This document shows, piece after piece, positions 43,973 to 57,226 of a DNA stretch of 64,000 bases. Under the pieces are notes generated by a model, which was not told the origin of the DNA, ran no database searches, and saw only the letters and a program-made list of their open reading frames with translations. The position numbers and the translations under genes are program-made. Within the stretch, counting starts at the first letter, position 1. The number at the start of each line of letters is the position of its first letter. This stretch comes from Physcomitrium patens (Eukaryota; Streptophyta; Bryopsida; Funariales; Funariaceae): the NCBI RefSeq assembly GCF_000002425.4, contig NC_037255.1, positions 2,115,847-2,179,846 on the forward strand, given 5' to 3'.

Positions 43973-46900
43973 GTTTTTTTTGTCTTCTATTCAATAATGG
44001 CTACATATTAGAAAAATAAAATATATCTATTGTATATAGTTTCTATAGAAACTTTGTTTATCAAACCATAGACAATAATAAAGCCTTTTATTTAAATTAT
44101 TATTACATAATCTAAACGACCTTTGTAAAAAAAACAATTAGAAATCAATGTCTTTTTATTTATTTATTTATTTCATGCCAAAGCTATTACACAATTTTTC
44201 ATAAGTTACAAGTGTATTTTAATTGTTGTATTATATTTCAAACAGTGACAAATAAATACTATTCTATTTCTTATAAATTAAAGGTATTAAATAAGATATT
44301 TTGGTCATTGTGGGACATAATACAAGATATCAAATATTATACCAAAAGTTTTTTTTTAATATCTTACAATACAAAGAAACTTGTATATTAATATTAAAGT
44401 ATCTTCGTTTTTTAATAATTATTGAAATAGTCATAGATATCATTTCTTGTTAAAATATAAAATGCCTTATTATATGCATTTAAGATTTATTTATGTTATT
44501 ATATCTTAGATTTTTTTGTTTAAAACATATCATAGTAATATTACAAAAAATTATATGTAGTTTATGGTCTTTACAAACCTACATAATACTAATTTCTTTG
44601 TAATAATTTCTAAAGGCTTATTCATTGTAATACTAATATTTTAAGAATAAATTTTTTTATTTTATTTCAAATATTTATAATATAATTTGTTATAAATATT
44701 AATAATAATATATATATATATATATATGCTACTAATCATATTACAATCATGTGTAGTTAAAATGACTATAATAAGAATAATAAAAAAACATTACCTTCAA
44801 AAATAGTTGCAGTAAAGTACACCATTTCATAAAATTGCTAATATTCAAATTAATATATGCAAATCCATTGAATCACAAGTCACAACTCTTCTATTGTTTG
44901 TCCAATTACTCCACTAAGAAAATTAACAATAAATCCCACTTCCATTTATTTGAAAAAGTTTAAATCATTCTAAAAGTCTACACATTCAATGTATAAGACT
45001 TTAGTCTTTTTATCTGGAATTTGCATTCTAAACACTACTTGCTCTTGCCACTATTTTCCACCATAAATCTTTCCTTCAATTCCTGTATAGGTTCATGAAA
45101 TAAATTGCATATAATTCAGAGCAACTTTAATGGGCAGATTTGCATGGCAGAAGCAAGTGCTGATGTGTCACTAGAGGACTGGACGGCAATGCATGATCTC
45201 CGCCAGGTCACCATGGTGGGTGTTGCCACGGTGGCGCTTGGCCATGTGCATCCTTCCTGGAAATTGTCAGTCTTTGTGTGTATTATTAAAAATGGCCATG
45301 AGTTTTGGCTTTCCTTAGAAGCCAATTCAACTCGAGCTTCGTTCAAACTCCAACGTCCTTTTAACCTTTACATATATTTTTAATTTTGTGGCTGCCCTTC
45401 TTCTCGTTTGGGCAGTTCAATAACTGTCAATTCATATCCATGGGTCACCGGAGTAAAAAAATGTGTTTCTTCTTGGTATTGAATGATATATGTATATTAT
45501 AATTAATCTTATAAAAAATTAAAAAAATCTTTTAAATCCTCTTTACTGGAATATTATTTCAAAAATACTTTAAAAAAAGCTGAAATCCAACTGTGATTAT
45601 TGATACAAACCAACATCCTATGTTAAATTTCTATCATCAACATTTGATTTCACTAATTGTGGTATTATGCTTGTGCTTGAGCATTACTCAAGATCAAGGT
45701 GGATATCATTTTAATTTAATTTAATTAAATTTTTCCATCTTACTTGGTTGTCTATAAACAAACACATATTTTTACTATCAACTGACTTTTTAAACTTCCA
45801 AGTAACTTCCAACATATTTTAAAGGTGTTCACAATGCCACCACAATTTTATCCATTGCCATCACAACTCACCACTCACTCAACATATTCCTTTAATTTAT
45901 TTTATTGGAATAAAATAATCTATTAATATTTTGAATAAATAAATAAACATATATATATATATATATATATATATCAAACTTGTTTTTATTTTTTGTTTTT
46001 CATCTTACTTGGTTATCTATAAATACATATATGTTTTTATTCTCAATCGACTTTCTAAACTTCTAAGTAACTCCCATCATATTTTAAGGGTGTTGATAAT
46101 GCCACCATAGTTTTTGCTATTAAAACAACAACCCAATACTCATTAAACATATTTTTAAAATATTTCTATCCTAGTAAAATATTCTATTAATATTTTAAAT
46201 ATATATTTAGTTAAAATTATACAAAAATATATATTTAATTATAATAAAAAATAATTAAAAAAAAGAATAAGAACAAGTTGTGGTAATAGTAGCAAATTTT
46301 TTGGTGGCATTAGCACCATCCTATTTTTAACATGATACTTACATAAATAAGGCTATTTATTTATGTATAGAAAGAATTGGGATGGATAAAGGAGGTATAT
46401 GTGTATGAGTATTTTTATGAACACATATTTTTTAATAAATTTTTTGGTTCTAATTAAGGATTCATTTTCTTTTTCTTTTTGTATATATATATATATATAT
46501 ATATATATTCTGAAGAAGCTAGAATGGTTGGACGTTCCCAAATAGAAAAGAAACTACATGATTAAAGAAAACTATCTAAAATGTGTTTGCACACACAATG
46601 AATATGTATAAGTTTATATATATGTATAGATAGTTTATATATATTTATATATATATGTACTAGTGGAAATCCATGCTATTGGCCCTAAAAAAACATTGTA
46701 AATTATGTGTTGTAAATTAATCTTTTGTTTGAAGCTTTACATGACATGAAACTCCATGTTGCATGCTATTCCACGTTGTGATGCTTCCAAGCTCCATGCC
46801 TAATGATCTCACAATGCTACTCTTGGCAATATGTAGCATAAAGATTTAAATCTTGGATTGATCAAAAGTTGAATTATTGCTTCACTTTTGATGAAAATAA

Positions 46901-47000
46901 TGAAATATGCAATCAATCAGAGATGGTTGTTGCCCCCAAGCTGTTTTATATAAGATATATATATATATATATATATATACATACAGGAGAAGTTGTGGGT
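43791..47000. other. AT-rich region with simple repeats
   Basis: Poly-T at about 43939-43969 and TA microsatellites at about 44708-44727, 45950-45974, 46482-46508 and 46951-46979. A small GC-richer island at 45105-45383 has an open plus-strand frame of 92 codons that I do not recognise. Nothing else coding. Confidence 0.5.
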
Positions 47001-47527
47001 ATGAATGGCTGTATTTACACGTATGAAAAAGCAAAAGGAGAATATGAATGATAGGGCTGGGTGATGAGGAGGAGGCCCTGTGCATCTCTGGATCCAGCCA
47101 CCCATTAGGACCAACACTGGGACCCAGGTAAACAAAATGAGGAAAAAGGGAATCAAAACAGATGAATGATTGGACCCTTTCACGGATGATTTCATGGATG
47201 TTCTTCACCCCTTCATTGTCTATTTTGTGCTGCTGATGTTCTTCACACCTCCATTCTGTTCATCTTCATCCATGATGCTGTGCTATCATTTTTGCATGGA
47301 AGTAGGATAAAGCGAACAAGGTGTGTGTGTGTATATATCTATATATATATATATATTCAAATTGGCATTGTAATTTCAATCATGTAATAGTGGTGGTGGT
47401 GACAAAGATGATAGTAATAATGTTGTCTTTTAACAAGATTGTGGATTCTTGCAAACTTATTGTTCTGCTACTGGTACATTGTTTCTAGTTTTTTTTTAAA
47501 ATTAATTATAAAAAAATAATCAATCTG
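47001..47527. other. Start of GC-richer host-like stretch
   Basis: Transition from AT-rich DNA, with a TA microsatellite at about 47330-47356. No gene recognised. Confidence 0.35.
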
Positions 47528-47785
47528 TCAATATTTACATGAAGATACACTAAAACCCTGCATTCTGTTTACAGTAGGAAATGAACTTGTATGAGTGAAG
47601 CAAGTGGTACATGGCATGGATGAATGAGCTCTATGAGAACTTTTTGAAGCAACATAAGCTGTTGATGGTACCCTGCAATTGCACGAGAGAGAACATGGCT
47701 CAGCACAGACAACTCCACTGCTCCAAAGAATAATTCCAGCAGGAAATCTTAGATATAGGGCAATGAAAACTGCTGTTATTTTCAT
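47528..47785 (-). CDS. Possible small secreted Cys-containing peptide
   Basis: 85-codon ORF with ATG at 47785. A hydrophobic N-terminus (MKITAVFIALYLRF...IILWSSGVVCA) could act as a signal peptide. It is followed by CAEPCSLSCNCR and MPCTTCF. There is no recognised family and no promoter evidence. A TGCAG acceptor-like site inside offers the alternative that this is part of an exon or chance. Confidence 0.2.
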   Translation of the reverse strand: MKITAVFIALYLRFPAGIILWSSGVVCAEPCSLSCNCRVPSTAYVASKSSHRAHSSMPCTTCFTHTSSFPTVNRMQGFSVSSCKY

Positions 47786-50510
47786 AGGATGCCACTAATT
47801 TGTAATGAACATTTTGCATGATCCACTAAAAGTGAAGGACATTCACCTGATTGCTGCATCAGGTGACAGTCTCCATCAGGTGGTGGTTTCAAAGCAGAAA
47901 AGATCCTTAAGTGCACAGCGTCAGACTTAGCCAAAAGCAACTCACTGATATCTGCAATGCTAAGCTGTCCTTGTTAAACCCTAGTCAGAACAAAGCAGAA
48001 GCCACGTCAAAGTTCCTAACAGAAGCTAAATCCTTAAAGAATAACAAATGGCATAGGAATTAAAATTACACAATTGATTTTGATGATAATGATAGAGGAG
48101 AACTAGAAGAAAGAAAAGCAAACACCATGAAGCTAGAACACTTACAATTCACCGGGACTTTGACAGGGCAGCCATTGCTATTGCAGTATCTTCTTTTTTG
48201 CTTCTACTTAACGCTGAGAAGCTTGAGCATGTTGAGCTTGAGTGCTGCCTCGCTCCTTCTGTAAGAATCACCACTTAGATGAGCAGAGCTACCACTGCCT
48301 CACAAATTTATGGCGTCCTACAAGGAGTGATTGGCAAGCGGACAGCATGATCATTTACACATGCAGATTTTAAAACTTGAAAAATTAGTAACACACAGGC
48401 CCCGAAATACGCATCACATTTCTAAAATATATTCACTATATTACACAAACAGTGCAATTCTTCGCGCAACCTCCGAACCTGAATGGCAGTCTTTCCATAA
48501 TCTTACTCTATAGATAACAACGCTAATTCAAAACACTTCAATCCCGAAGTACAGCGCATCTCACTCTCAATTCGCTCCGTCTGGCACTACTACAACACCT
48601 CGCAATTCTCTTTAACCAACCCGTCATCCCCAAATTATCTCCTCTTGCATTCAGGAAATGCAAGAGTGAAGTGACAACATGCCTGTGTAAGGAGGCGTGT
48701 TTCGAGGAGGACGGAAATCAAGCTCTGGTCCGCAACGGAAGCATGGGACGCGATCAATACGAGTCTCACAAGAAACAGAGCGGAAAATTGTAACTTAGGA
48801 TTCGATTCGCAAGGGCCACACAGCAGCATGAAAGCTCGATTCTTATACAGTATATTGATGAACATTTGAACCTGCCCTCAAGCTAGCTAGGTCTTTCTGC
48901 TTGGAGCCTTGACTATTCTTCCTTGCGTGAGTATCTCGCAATACACTCTGGATTAATCGACGCCATTCAGGCATTTGTGCAATGTGTTCATCTGAGGGCG
49001 GGCCACTCAGAGTCGGCATTAATGAAACACCACCTACTGCACAATCTACACTCTGCCATGTGTTGGTTCATTATATTCCACTGCAAATCTCTGCAAATGA
49101 CGAAAAGTACTTCCCAGTTCTTGCAAGATGACTAATAAGAATGACGTAGCGCTGAAGGTACAAATTGCTACAGGGTAAACAGTTGGTTGTGGTGTATCAC
49201 CGATGGGCTGGCCTCCAATCAAAGACGTGGTTCACAGGCGTCAAGAGTCACCCTTGCCCAGCTTTATAACAACGGATTAATCCATGAAGATAGCCTTATC
49301 AGAGGCTCCATTTGTTCCTTTCATGTTCCCATTATTAACGTCTCATAGGCATATGTTGTAGAGAAGGGTTGCCGACATGCGATTGCTCCGCATCTATGTC
49401 AATACTTCCTATTCGCAACAAGGACGTTCAATCTGTCACTCAAGCATGATGGTTTAGCTTTAGTTCTCGACACTGACACATAATCTCCCTTGTCATGTGT
49501 CTTCAATGTCGACCACAATTGAGAAATCAAACTAAACAATGCAGGTCCAATTGTCATTGATGCAATCAGATACTCCCGAAGAAATGAATCCTCGAAACAT
49601 CACATGACTAGATGAACCTTCACCATCACAGTTGGTGAAAGAGAAAGGTGTTTTTTTTTGTTTTTTGTTTTGTTTCTTTAACCTCATTGTAATTTCTTTC
49701 ACGGGTTCAATAATTATCAATAACATAAGTTTGGCTGGTGGTAGAGGTCTGTATATCTGTTCCCTTGAGATCATTCACTGTTCAAATAAACAGTCGAGGC
49801 CAATTATGAATATCCGGCAGGGGCACGATCCCAATCTCCGAACTAGTTGGTCCATCAGACAGCGAAGAACACAAAGAACGTAGCGCTGCAATATTTCAAC
49901 CCTGAAGCGCAACCACAGAGGCACAACTGAGAGCATGACCTCCAGAAAATTGAAGCAGAATTGATACAGCTCTTACGACTGGCTCGATAATCGGATCCTC
50001 CTCCTCGGCAATCTCCAACGATTCTATTGAGACCACTCAACAAAGCTTCGCCGCCACTCTCCACCGTCCTGACGCAAACTACCAGCACCACCAAAGCTCC
50101 ACTAACCTCACTGCCAACAATACCTGCGACTATTAACACACACAAAATCATTACCGCTGCCTGCTGACAGAGCGACGACACCAAAACTTGGCACCTCCCC
50201 CAGAGCCAAACTCTAGCTTCCACACACGTTACACACTATCTAACAGATCTCTGTGAAGGTCGATTTCGGGCTTGAAAACTAATGACGCAATAGCTCCATT
50301 CCACTTACGCTTCTCGAGAGCTCACCGCGGCACAAAGAAAGCTCCTCGTCGTTGGACTCGCAGCATTCGCCATGGAATTCCCGAGCCTTGCTTAGAATCT
50401 ATGGCAAGCAACTCCGCGACGGGGAAGGCTGTGTCCTGTGTGAACGCGGCTCTGCGTCCCGTCATGTGACAGCCCGAGCGAGCTGGCGGAGCATAATGCA
50501 ATTTGGATTA
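47786..50510. other. GC-richer host-like region without a nameable gene
   Basis: Balanced composition resembling the FLA island. On the minus strand a short start (ATG 50373, 16 codons) ends at a GTGAGC donor-like site (50325-50320), and a GTAAGAG donor-like site lies near 49970. I could not join these into a frame without stops. Another minus-strand stretch near 48270-48210 is preceded by TTCTTACAG and encodes a short Gln/Ser-rich end. It may contain a split host gene; RNA evidence would decide. Confidence 0.3.
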
Positions 50511-50713
50511 AAGGTTTTTTTAAAAAAATTAATTAAATTATAATTTTTTTCCCCATTAGTGTAGTTTATCGTTGCATTGTAGGTCTAGATTGTAAATACA
50601 TGTACAAGTATCAAAAGATAAGAAACAATCTTGCCCACCAATGACTTCCAAAATCTTCCCAATTTTCTTAAAGAAAGTGCCACATAACCAAGAGTGATAT
50701 AGTTGTAAGATAT

Positions 50714-50880
50714 TGTTGCCTTCAATGCTTTTACACATATCGCTTCAAATGTATGTTGCCTTCAATGCTTTTACACATATCGCTTCAAATGTATGTTGCC
50801 TTCAATGCTTTTACACATATTGCTTCAAATGTATGTTGCCTTCAATGCTTTTACACATATCGCTTCAAATGTATGTTGCC
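50714..50880 (+). repeat. Tandem repeat, four copies of 40 bp
   Basis: The unit starts TGTTGCCTTCAATGCTTTTA and ends CGCTTCAAATGTA. Four consecutive copies are identical except for one C/T change in the third. A period of 40 is not a multiple of three, so it is not a coding repeat. The near-identity indicates a recent expansion. Confidence 0.95.
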
Positions 50881-52404
50881 TTGTCAACTTTATTAATGAT
50901 CCAAAGTCTAAAAAAAAAAGTTGTTATGATTTGCAATTTTTCAATTGACTACTATAGAGATTATATTTTTTAATAATAAAAATACAGTATATTATGTGAA
51001 GGATGTCCAATGTACATGTAAAAAAACGAAAATGTAGTAGGTTTGTATCTTTTATAAAAACTTAGAAATTAAATATTTAAAATGTGATTTTATAATTAAA
51101 TAAATTTATAAAAAACATACACATATTTGGTTTAAAAATTGGAAAAAAAATATTAAAAACAGAGACATTTAAAAAGATATATTTAATATTAAGTACTGTG
51201 AAACAAATATAAACAAAGTTTAGTAATACAATTATTAGATGTTTCATTACAAGTTAATTTGCAAAAGTTGAAAAATCTTTTATTTTTTATTTTTTATATT
51301 GAAATGATGAAAAAAAAATGTGATGATTATTTTATCATTTATATTAAAATTCTATGGCAAAGTAATTTTCTTAAAAAATAATAGAAATTAATATATTTCT
51401 AAGAATTCTATATTAAAAACAAACATCTCATATATTATTAATTTTTAAGTTACTATTATTTGTTGAGTGGCACAAATATATCCTAATTTTTTAAATTATT
51501 ATATTATGCTTAAAATTAATATAAAAACATAAAATAATAAAAATATAAATCAGAAAGTTTAAAATATACATTTATAATTAGAAACAAGCTTTAACAATAA
51601 TTTAATTCACAAAAATTTAATAAAAATATATATATTTTTATTTTACTTAAAAAAAGAGGTTCCATTTAATTAATATTATACTTTATACTTTTATTTTTAT
51701 ATATTATTATTTTTTTACTTTCTATGAATAATTTTAAAAATAATCTATACATATTAGGACTTCATGGCTAATTTTTTATGTAAACTTATTTAAATTAATA
51801 TAAATATACTTATGTTCTTTTCATATGTTGAATGATTGAAAACCAAAATATAATAATAAGACGTCACAAGACCAACTTAAAAAATTAGAAGTTTTTAATA
51901 ACATGTAACTAATTATGTGTATGAAGATTTAAATAAAAAATATGGCTTTGTTTTCTCATATAAATATAATATTTTAATAATAAAAGAATATTTTAAGAAA
52001 CATTATTTTTGAATATATGATATGATTTAGATGCTTTCTATATGTTAGATTTTAATATGTTAGAAATGAATTTATTAGATTTTAATATGTTAAAAATGAA
52101 GTTATTAGATTTTAGTAATTGTAAGTAAAGAGTTTTGAGTTTATGCAGATTTGTATAAATATTGATAGATTTTAGTAGATATGATATAAAATAATTGTAT
52201 TACAATTCAATTGATAAATGTTAAGGAAGTTTCTTACATAAAATCTAGATATTTAGACTCTTGTAAATATGTCACATAGCTATTCATATTTGTCTATTTT
52301 TTTTTTTTTTTTTTTTTAAAAAAAACATTGTATGAGAAACAATCTACAACTTAATACTTAGGCCATAAGCCTTATAGTCTTTAAGAAGCTTCTACAAGAT
52401 CTTG
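50881..52404. other. Very AT-rich region
   Basis: No coding signal. Contains poly-T at about 52302-52317. Confidence 0.5.
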
Positions 52405-52640
52405 ATAACTAGTATATATAGAAACAAGACTAAGACCATCTTCACTCCTATTAATACCTTTATTGTATTCAAGTCTTAGTTTAAAAGTCTTTAGGTTCTT
52501 TCTAATTAACAATAGCCATTTAAATTTCTTTCTACCTTACATCTATCTCTTATTTGTCTACTTTCCCACTTTTAGTAATATAAGAATATATTGCCATTTT
52601 AGAAATTTTTCTTGATTCTTGTCCTTAACTACTTCAAAGT
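52405..52640 (+). repeat. LTR fragment of chromovirus type
   Basis: AGTATATATAGAAACAAGAC, then CTTCACTCCTATTAATACCT, CAATAGCCAT and finally TTCTTGTCCTTAAC match the TATA-to-U5 half of family A and C LTRs. U3 and the terminal CA are lost. Confidence 0.55.
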
Positions 52641-53378
52641 GAGACAATTCATCTTTTAAAGTGATTGGTAATTTAAATTTTTTTTTAAAAGTTTCTTCAA
52701 TATTGGTATTAAGTAGCACTATGTCTATTTTAAGGACATGGTGGCAACTGAAGTACAAAAGAACAAAAATAAAAATAAAAATTAAGTGTTACAAATACTA
52801 GATGCAATATTTTATTTAATCACTAAAATAAACTTTATTTTTCAAACTCCAAAGTCAAAAGATTTTTAAAAATATCATACATACTGTAGTTACAACCTAT
52901 AGTATTTTAAGTAATTTGCAAGGCAAATGTTGTTATAGTAAAAGTCATTTTTAAAATTTTAATAATTTATTTTATGAAAATGTGTCACAATAAATTACCA
53001 TGTGTTAAATCATGTCAATCAGGTTACACATATGTTAAATCAAAGCAGTAGGTTACTATTTTAAAGATTTTATTTTATTTTTTATTAAACACATGTATAT
53101 TCTCTAAGCTTTTGGATGATGTGGGTATGAAAATGAGCATATTAAACACTTGTCAATATTCTACATAATTGAAATACTGTCCCACTATGGAAATCTTTTT
53201 TTACATATTCACTGAGCATATCTGTGAATTTTTTTTTATTTATCAAATTCTTAATTGATTATGTAACATTATCTAAAAAAATAGCCACAAAATATAACCT
53301 CTTCCTAATGGAGTAGAAAGTTAATATTTTTTAACATTTTTTTTAAAAAAAAATAATTCTTTCGAAAGTGGCCATTTT

Positions 53379-53410
<32 letters not shown>

Positions 53411-53860
53411 ACTTGGACTACTTCTGGATTCTCAAATTAAAATTACACGCACTATCAAAATGAAACATTGATAAAGGCCCAACTCACTAAAAAAGAAAAG
53501 AAAAGTTCAGACCACATATACTCCCAGGAATTTTATTTTCTAATCCATTCCCTTCTGTTAATATCCACAACAAGAATACATAAGTCTGGGACCAGTTTTA
53601 AGAGAGAGAATTCAATGAAGCTATGTCTAGGCTGCTAATCTCTGTGGCAGATCACAAAGCCATTGCATTTGGATACACATTACGTTCAATCCTCCCTTGT
53701 GAATGCACCCATGGTGTATTTTTACCACAAAATCTTGCTATTGTGAAGATTATGGTACAGGGTAGAATGGGACAGTGGTTTAGAGTTTAATAATTTTTAG
53801 GGTTAGGGTTAGAGTGTGTAAGTTCAATTTATTTTCACACAATAGCAGGATTACATTTTT
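52641..53860. other. AT-rich region with poly-A run
   Basis: Contains a poly-A run at about 53380-53409 and two short telomere-like TTAGGG units near 53800. No gene recognised. Confidence 0.4.
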
Positions 53861-53871
53861 ATGCAGATTCT

Positions 53872-54120
53872 GTTAAGGTAAAGCTGGCCCGCACCCTTAT
53901 AGAGCTGACTAAATTGGAGGCATCATACAACTTTTCCAAAAATTGTTGCAATGTAGAAGCTATGGAATTAGAACTGGTTACAACTATCACAAATGTGGAA
54001 AAGCATGCAAAGGTTCTCCCTACTATTTTGATGGCTAGCAAGACTTTGCTAAAAGAATATATCTGTAGTAGTACATGGTTGCTTTTGCACACCACTGTAT
54101 TATTAGTTCAAGTCAATTAG
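53872..54120 (+). pseudogene. Exon-like fragment of unknown gene
   Basis: After an acceptor-like TTTTTATGCAG an open frame encodes about 80 residues with helical character (SVKVKLARTLIELTKLEASY, then NVEAMELELVTTITNVEKHA). It ends at TAG 54118-54120. Base composition is more balanced than its surroundings. I recognise no family and see no partner exon. It could be a captured or decayed gene fragment. Confidence 0.25.
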
Positions 54121-54246
54121 GAGGTTGTAAAACAATAAATAATTTATTTATAGTAGCATGCAATTTTAGCCTACTTTGTCGAGGATAAGCAACCTTCTCA
54201 TGTATTAGTCAAATAGATTGAGTTGTATTGCAAGTTGGAGCCTTAG

Positions 54247-54761
54247 TATCATAGATATACATATGTATTCTAAAAAATACTTATATGATTAAATAGAAGT
54301 AAGTAAAAGTAGATAAAAATAAGTTAATTTCATAACACCTTTTAGAAAATCTTCTTAGAAGCTTCATAGATACTACTTTGACTTTACATGTGTTTGTAGT
54401 TGATTGATAGGTTAGAAACTTAGTCAATAAGTTAACCACGTGTTGGTAGCTTACAGAATAAGTTGACTATGTGGCGTTCAATTAGAAAACTTACCTTGCA
54501 AGTCAAGATATGTGTCTTATAAAGTCAACACGTTTTGGAGGTCCTATAGGATATTGCTACATAGTTTCTAGTTAAGAGTAAATATGGAGGCATGAGTGAA
54601 GCCTTCTTCACTCTTATCAATGCCTTTCTAGTCTTTAGTCTTGTTTTTAGCAATAGCCATTCTAATTCAATGTTATATCATCTTTGAGTGACTTTTTAGT
54701 TCTTTTTAGTGACACAAGAGTGTATTGAAGATTTTTTTTTTTGAGATTCATATCCTTGATA
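54247..54761 (+). repeat. Solo LTR with perfect TSD
   Basis: 515-bp LTR of the C/E type from TATCATAG to CCTTGATA. It is flanked by CTTAG on both sides (54242-54246 and 54762-54766), with no leader or coding region next to it. It is the product of recombination between the two LTRs of a former insertion. Confidence 0.88.
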
Positions 54762-54766
54762 CTTAG

Positions 54767-56427
54767 TAGTTTTGGATGAAGTCCTTAACATGTACTTCTT
54801 TTAGATGCTCATTTTACAGACTATCACCACCTAGAAACTACTGATGTTAATCTTACATTTATTAAAGTGGAATACTTGCATCTTATAAATTTAAACTTCT
54901 AGATTCAACTCCAACTACCTTAAAAGCTTTAGAGTTCTAACATGCATCATGCTATAGAAGATTTCTACAGAGTTTATGAAAGTCGCAATCTAAATAGTTA
55001 GAGGATTAGAAATTTTGCTGAAGAATGATAGCTACAATTCCTTGATTATAAAGCAATGCTTCTATGTTGCCATAAAAGCTGACATAAGATAGAAAATGAT
55101 GCTGTTAGTCACAAATGAATCAATGAGGGTTGTTTTACAAATCTTCATATATTATTACAATTTATTCATTTGATGTAGATTTTATCTCAATACTACTCAC
55201 TTAATCAAAGAATGCAAGGGCGTTCAATTGAAAAAAGATTCTTTAGAATAAACAAAAGATAGAGAACTCAAAGATCTTGAGATAATACATTCTACTAATG
55301 TAAATCGTACACTGCCATTACCTACATCCAATGCCACTTCAAATAATTGCCCCTCCATTTTTTCCCCTCTTCTTTCTCCCAAATTTTTCCTTCCCCTCCA
55401 TCTTCTCTCTCTTTCTCTCTCTTTCTTTTTCTCTCACTTTTTCTACTAGTATTAAGTTATGATTGGACAATCTTAGTAGATTAGTCCAATTTGTTGTCTA
55501 CTTCCCTTAAAAGTGACTCAAGTCTATTAAGATAAGACATAGATTAGTTTAGTAACCATTATTCAAATGATAAACCTAAACTTATATTAGAGTATGAGTA
55601 TAATAGGTGGAAAAAAACTTATTGCTCTAAAAAATCTTTACAAGAAAGACCTTCTTTCAATCAAGGCCTTAATTTCTTTGACTAAAAATTAGTAAAGCAA
55701 CAAAGATACAACATTCAAAAATGCCATCCTAAGCTACAAGCCATCTATAGTACATACTTCCCTCCATATAAAGATTAAACTCAAAATAAGGATGTTTTGG
55801 GCAATATCAAGGATATTAGTCATATAGTTATCTTTCAAACTTTGAAAATACATGAACCATATGAATCCTTCTATACAAGATATAAGATAGAAGAAAGATG
55901 TAAAGTATAGTCTTTCATACCACATAGAGCTAATAGAATAATAAAAAGAAAAAACTCTTGTTTCAAGTACGGCCTCAAAAGTTGATACTTATCTATCATA
56001 GCAAATAAAGACTTCTATTTCTACAGTGAGAGAACAAGTGAGTATAGAGATACTTATGCCTCTTCTCGAAAGTCCTTTGATATCCTCAACAATAATGCCC
56101 AAGTACCTCTTAGGATCAAATATAGAAGTTGTGATAAAGCTCCCTCTCATCCCTCTCTCTTCTCTTCCTTTCTTCCTCCTATGCATATTCTTATAGACAT
56201 CTCTACCTTGACTAATCAAGGTCTCTTTCACCTTGAGAGGTAGGGTGATCAAATGCATCTACTCCTTTTAATTTAGATAAGTATTGCCAAGGGAGAAGGT
56301 AATAAGAATAATATCCTTCCAACTCATCAGAATAGTACAAAATTAATTGCAATATCTTTGATGCCTCTGCCCGCTTAATAAAAGCAACTTCCTTTAGATG
56401 CTACCATCACTATATTGAAGCTAGTTA
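54767..56427. other. Intergenic stretch with pyrimidine tract
   Basis: A CT-rich tract lies at about 55345-55440 (CTCTCTCTTTCTCTC). No gene recognised; short open frames are not convincing. Confidence 0.4.
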
Positions 56428-56962
56428 TGATGGACATATTTAGGTATTTTAATAAATACTTATATGATTAGATAGGAGTAGGTAAAAATAGATAAAAGTA
56501 GATTAATTTTATAAGACCTTTTAGAGAAGCTTCCTAAAAGCTTTATAGATGCTGCTTGATTTTATATGTATTTTTAATTGATTGATAGGTTAGAAACTTG
56601 GTCAACAAATTAACCTCAGGTTAATAGCTTAGAGAACAACCTTACTATGTAGCAAATATAGAAAACTTACTTTAAAATTTAAGATATGTATCTTACAAAG
56701 TCAATACATTTTAGAGGTCCTATAAGGTATTGCCACATAACTCCTAATTAAAAGTATATATGGAGGCAAGAGTGAAGCCTTCTTCACTCCTATTAATATC
56801 TTTTTAGTCTTTAGTCTTGTTTCAAAACTTTCTAATCTTTCTATTTTTAGAAATAGCTATTCTAGTTCAATATTATATCATCTTTGAGTGACTTTTTAGT
56901 TCTTTTTAATGATATAAGAATGTATTGAAGATTTTCTTTCTTTGAGATTCTTATCCTTGACA
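56428..56962 (+). repeat. Element E 5' LTR
   Basis: 535 bp from TGATGGACATATTTAGG to TCTTATCCTTGACA. Related to element C LTRs and the solo LTR at 54247. The leader right after it contains a TA microsatellite (about 56979-57013) where the primer-binding region would be. Confidence 0.85.
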
Positions 56963-56976
56963 ATTTAACAAAAGTG

Positions 56977-57017
<41 letters not shown>

Positions 57018-57159
57018 TTATTTATTTTAGAAGTGAATAAATTATTCCATTTCTATTGTTGTATTTTGAAGGTTATAGACTATCCACCTTTAAATAAAAA
57101 ATCTTATTTTCTATCACTAATCTTTTCCTTAAAGAGAGTGGATTATACCTCTTTGTGGA

Positions 57160-57200
57160 ATTTTTTTATTAGAGGTTACGGATTATCTTCTTCTAATTTA
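57160..57200 (+). other. Leader hairpin relic of element E
   Basis: TTAGAGG, loop TTACGGATTATCTT, CTTCTAA (about 57170-57197) pairs with one G-U and keeps most of the conserved loop. GGATTATACC upstream corresponds to the unpaired loop copy. Confidence 0.5.
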
Positions 57201-57226
57201 ATTTTTTGAATTTGTTTGAATTATCT

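Noticed and set aside
46353..47208. Minus-strand frames with Tyr-Ile repeats
   Set aside because: The repeats are translated TA microsatellites.
49855..50223. 122-codon hydrophobic minus-strand frame as a membrane protein
   Set aside because: It overlaps donor-like splice sites and other equally long frames. There is no signal, domain or homologue that I recognise.
50714..50880. Tandem repeat as a CRISPR array
   Set aside because: Units are directly adjacent with no unique spacers, in a eukaryotic genome.
53797..53815. TTAGGG-like units suggesting an interstitial telomere
   Set aside because: Only two units, not the plant TTTAGGG heptamer array; chance in AT-rich DNA.
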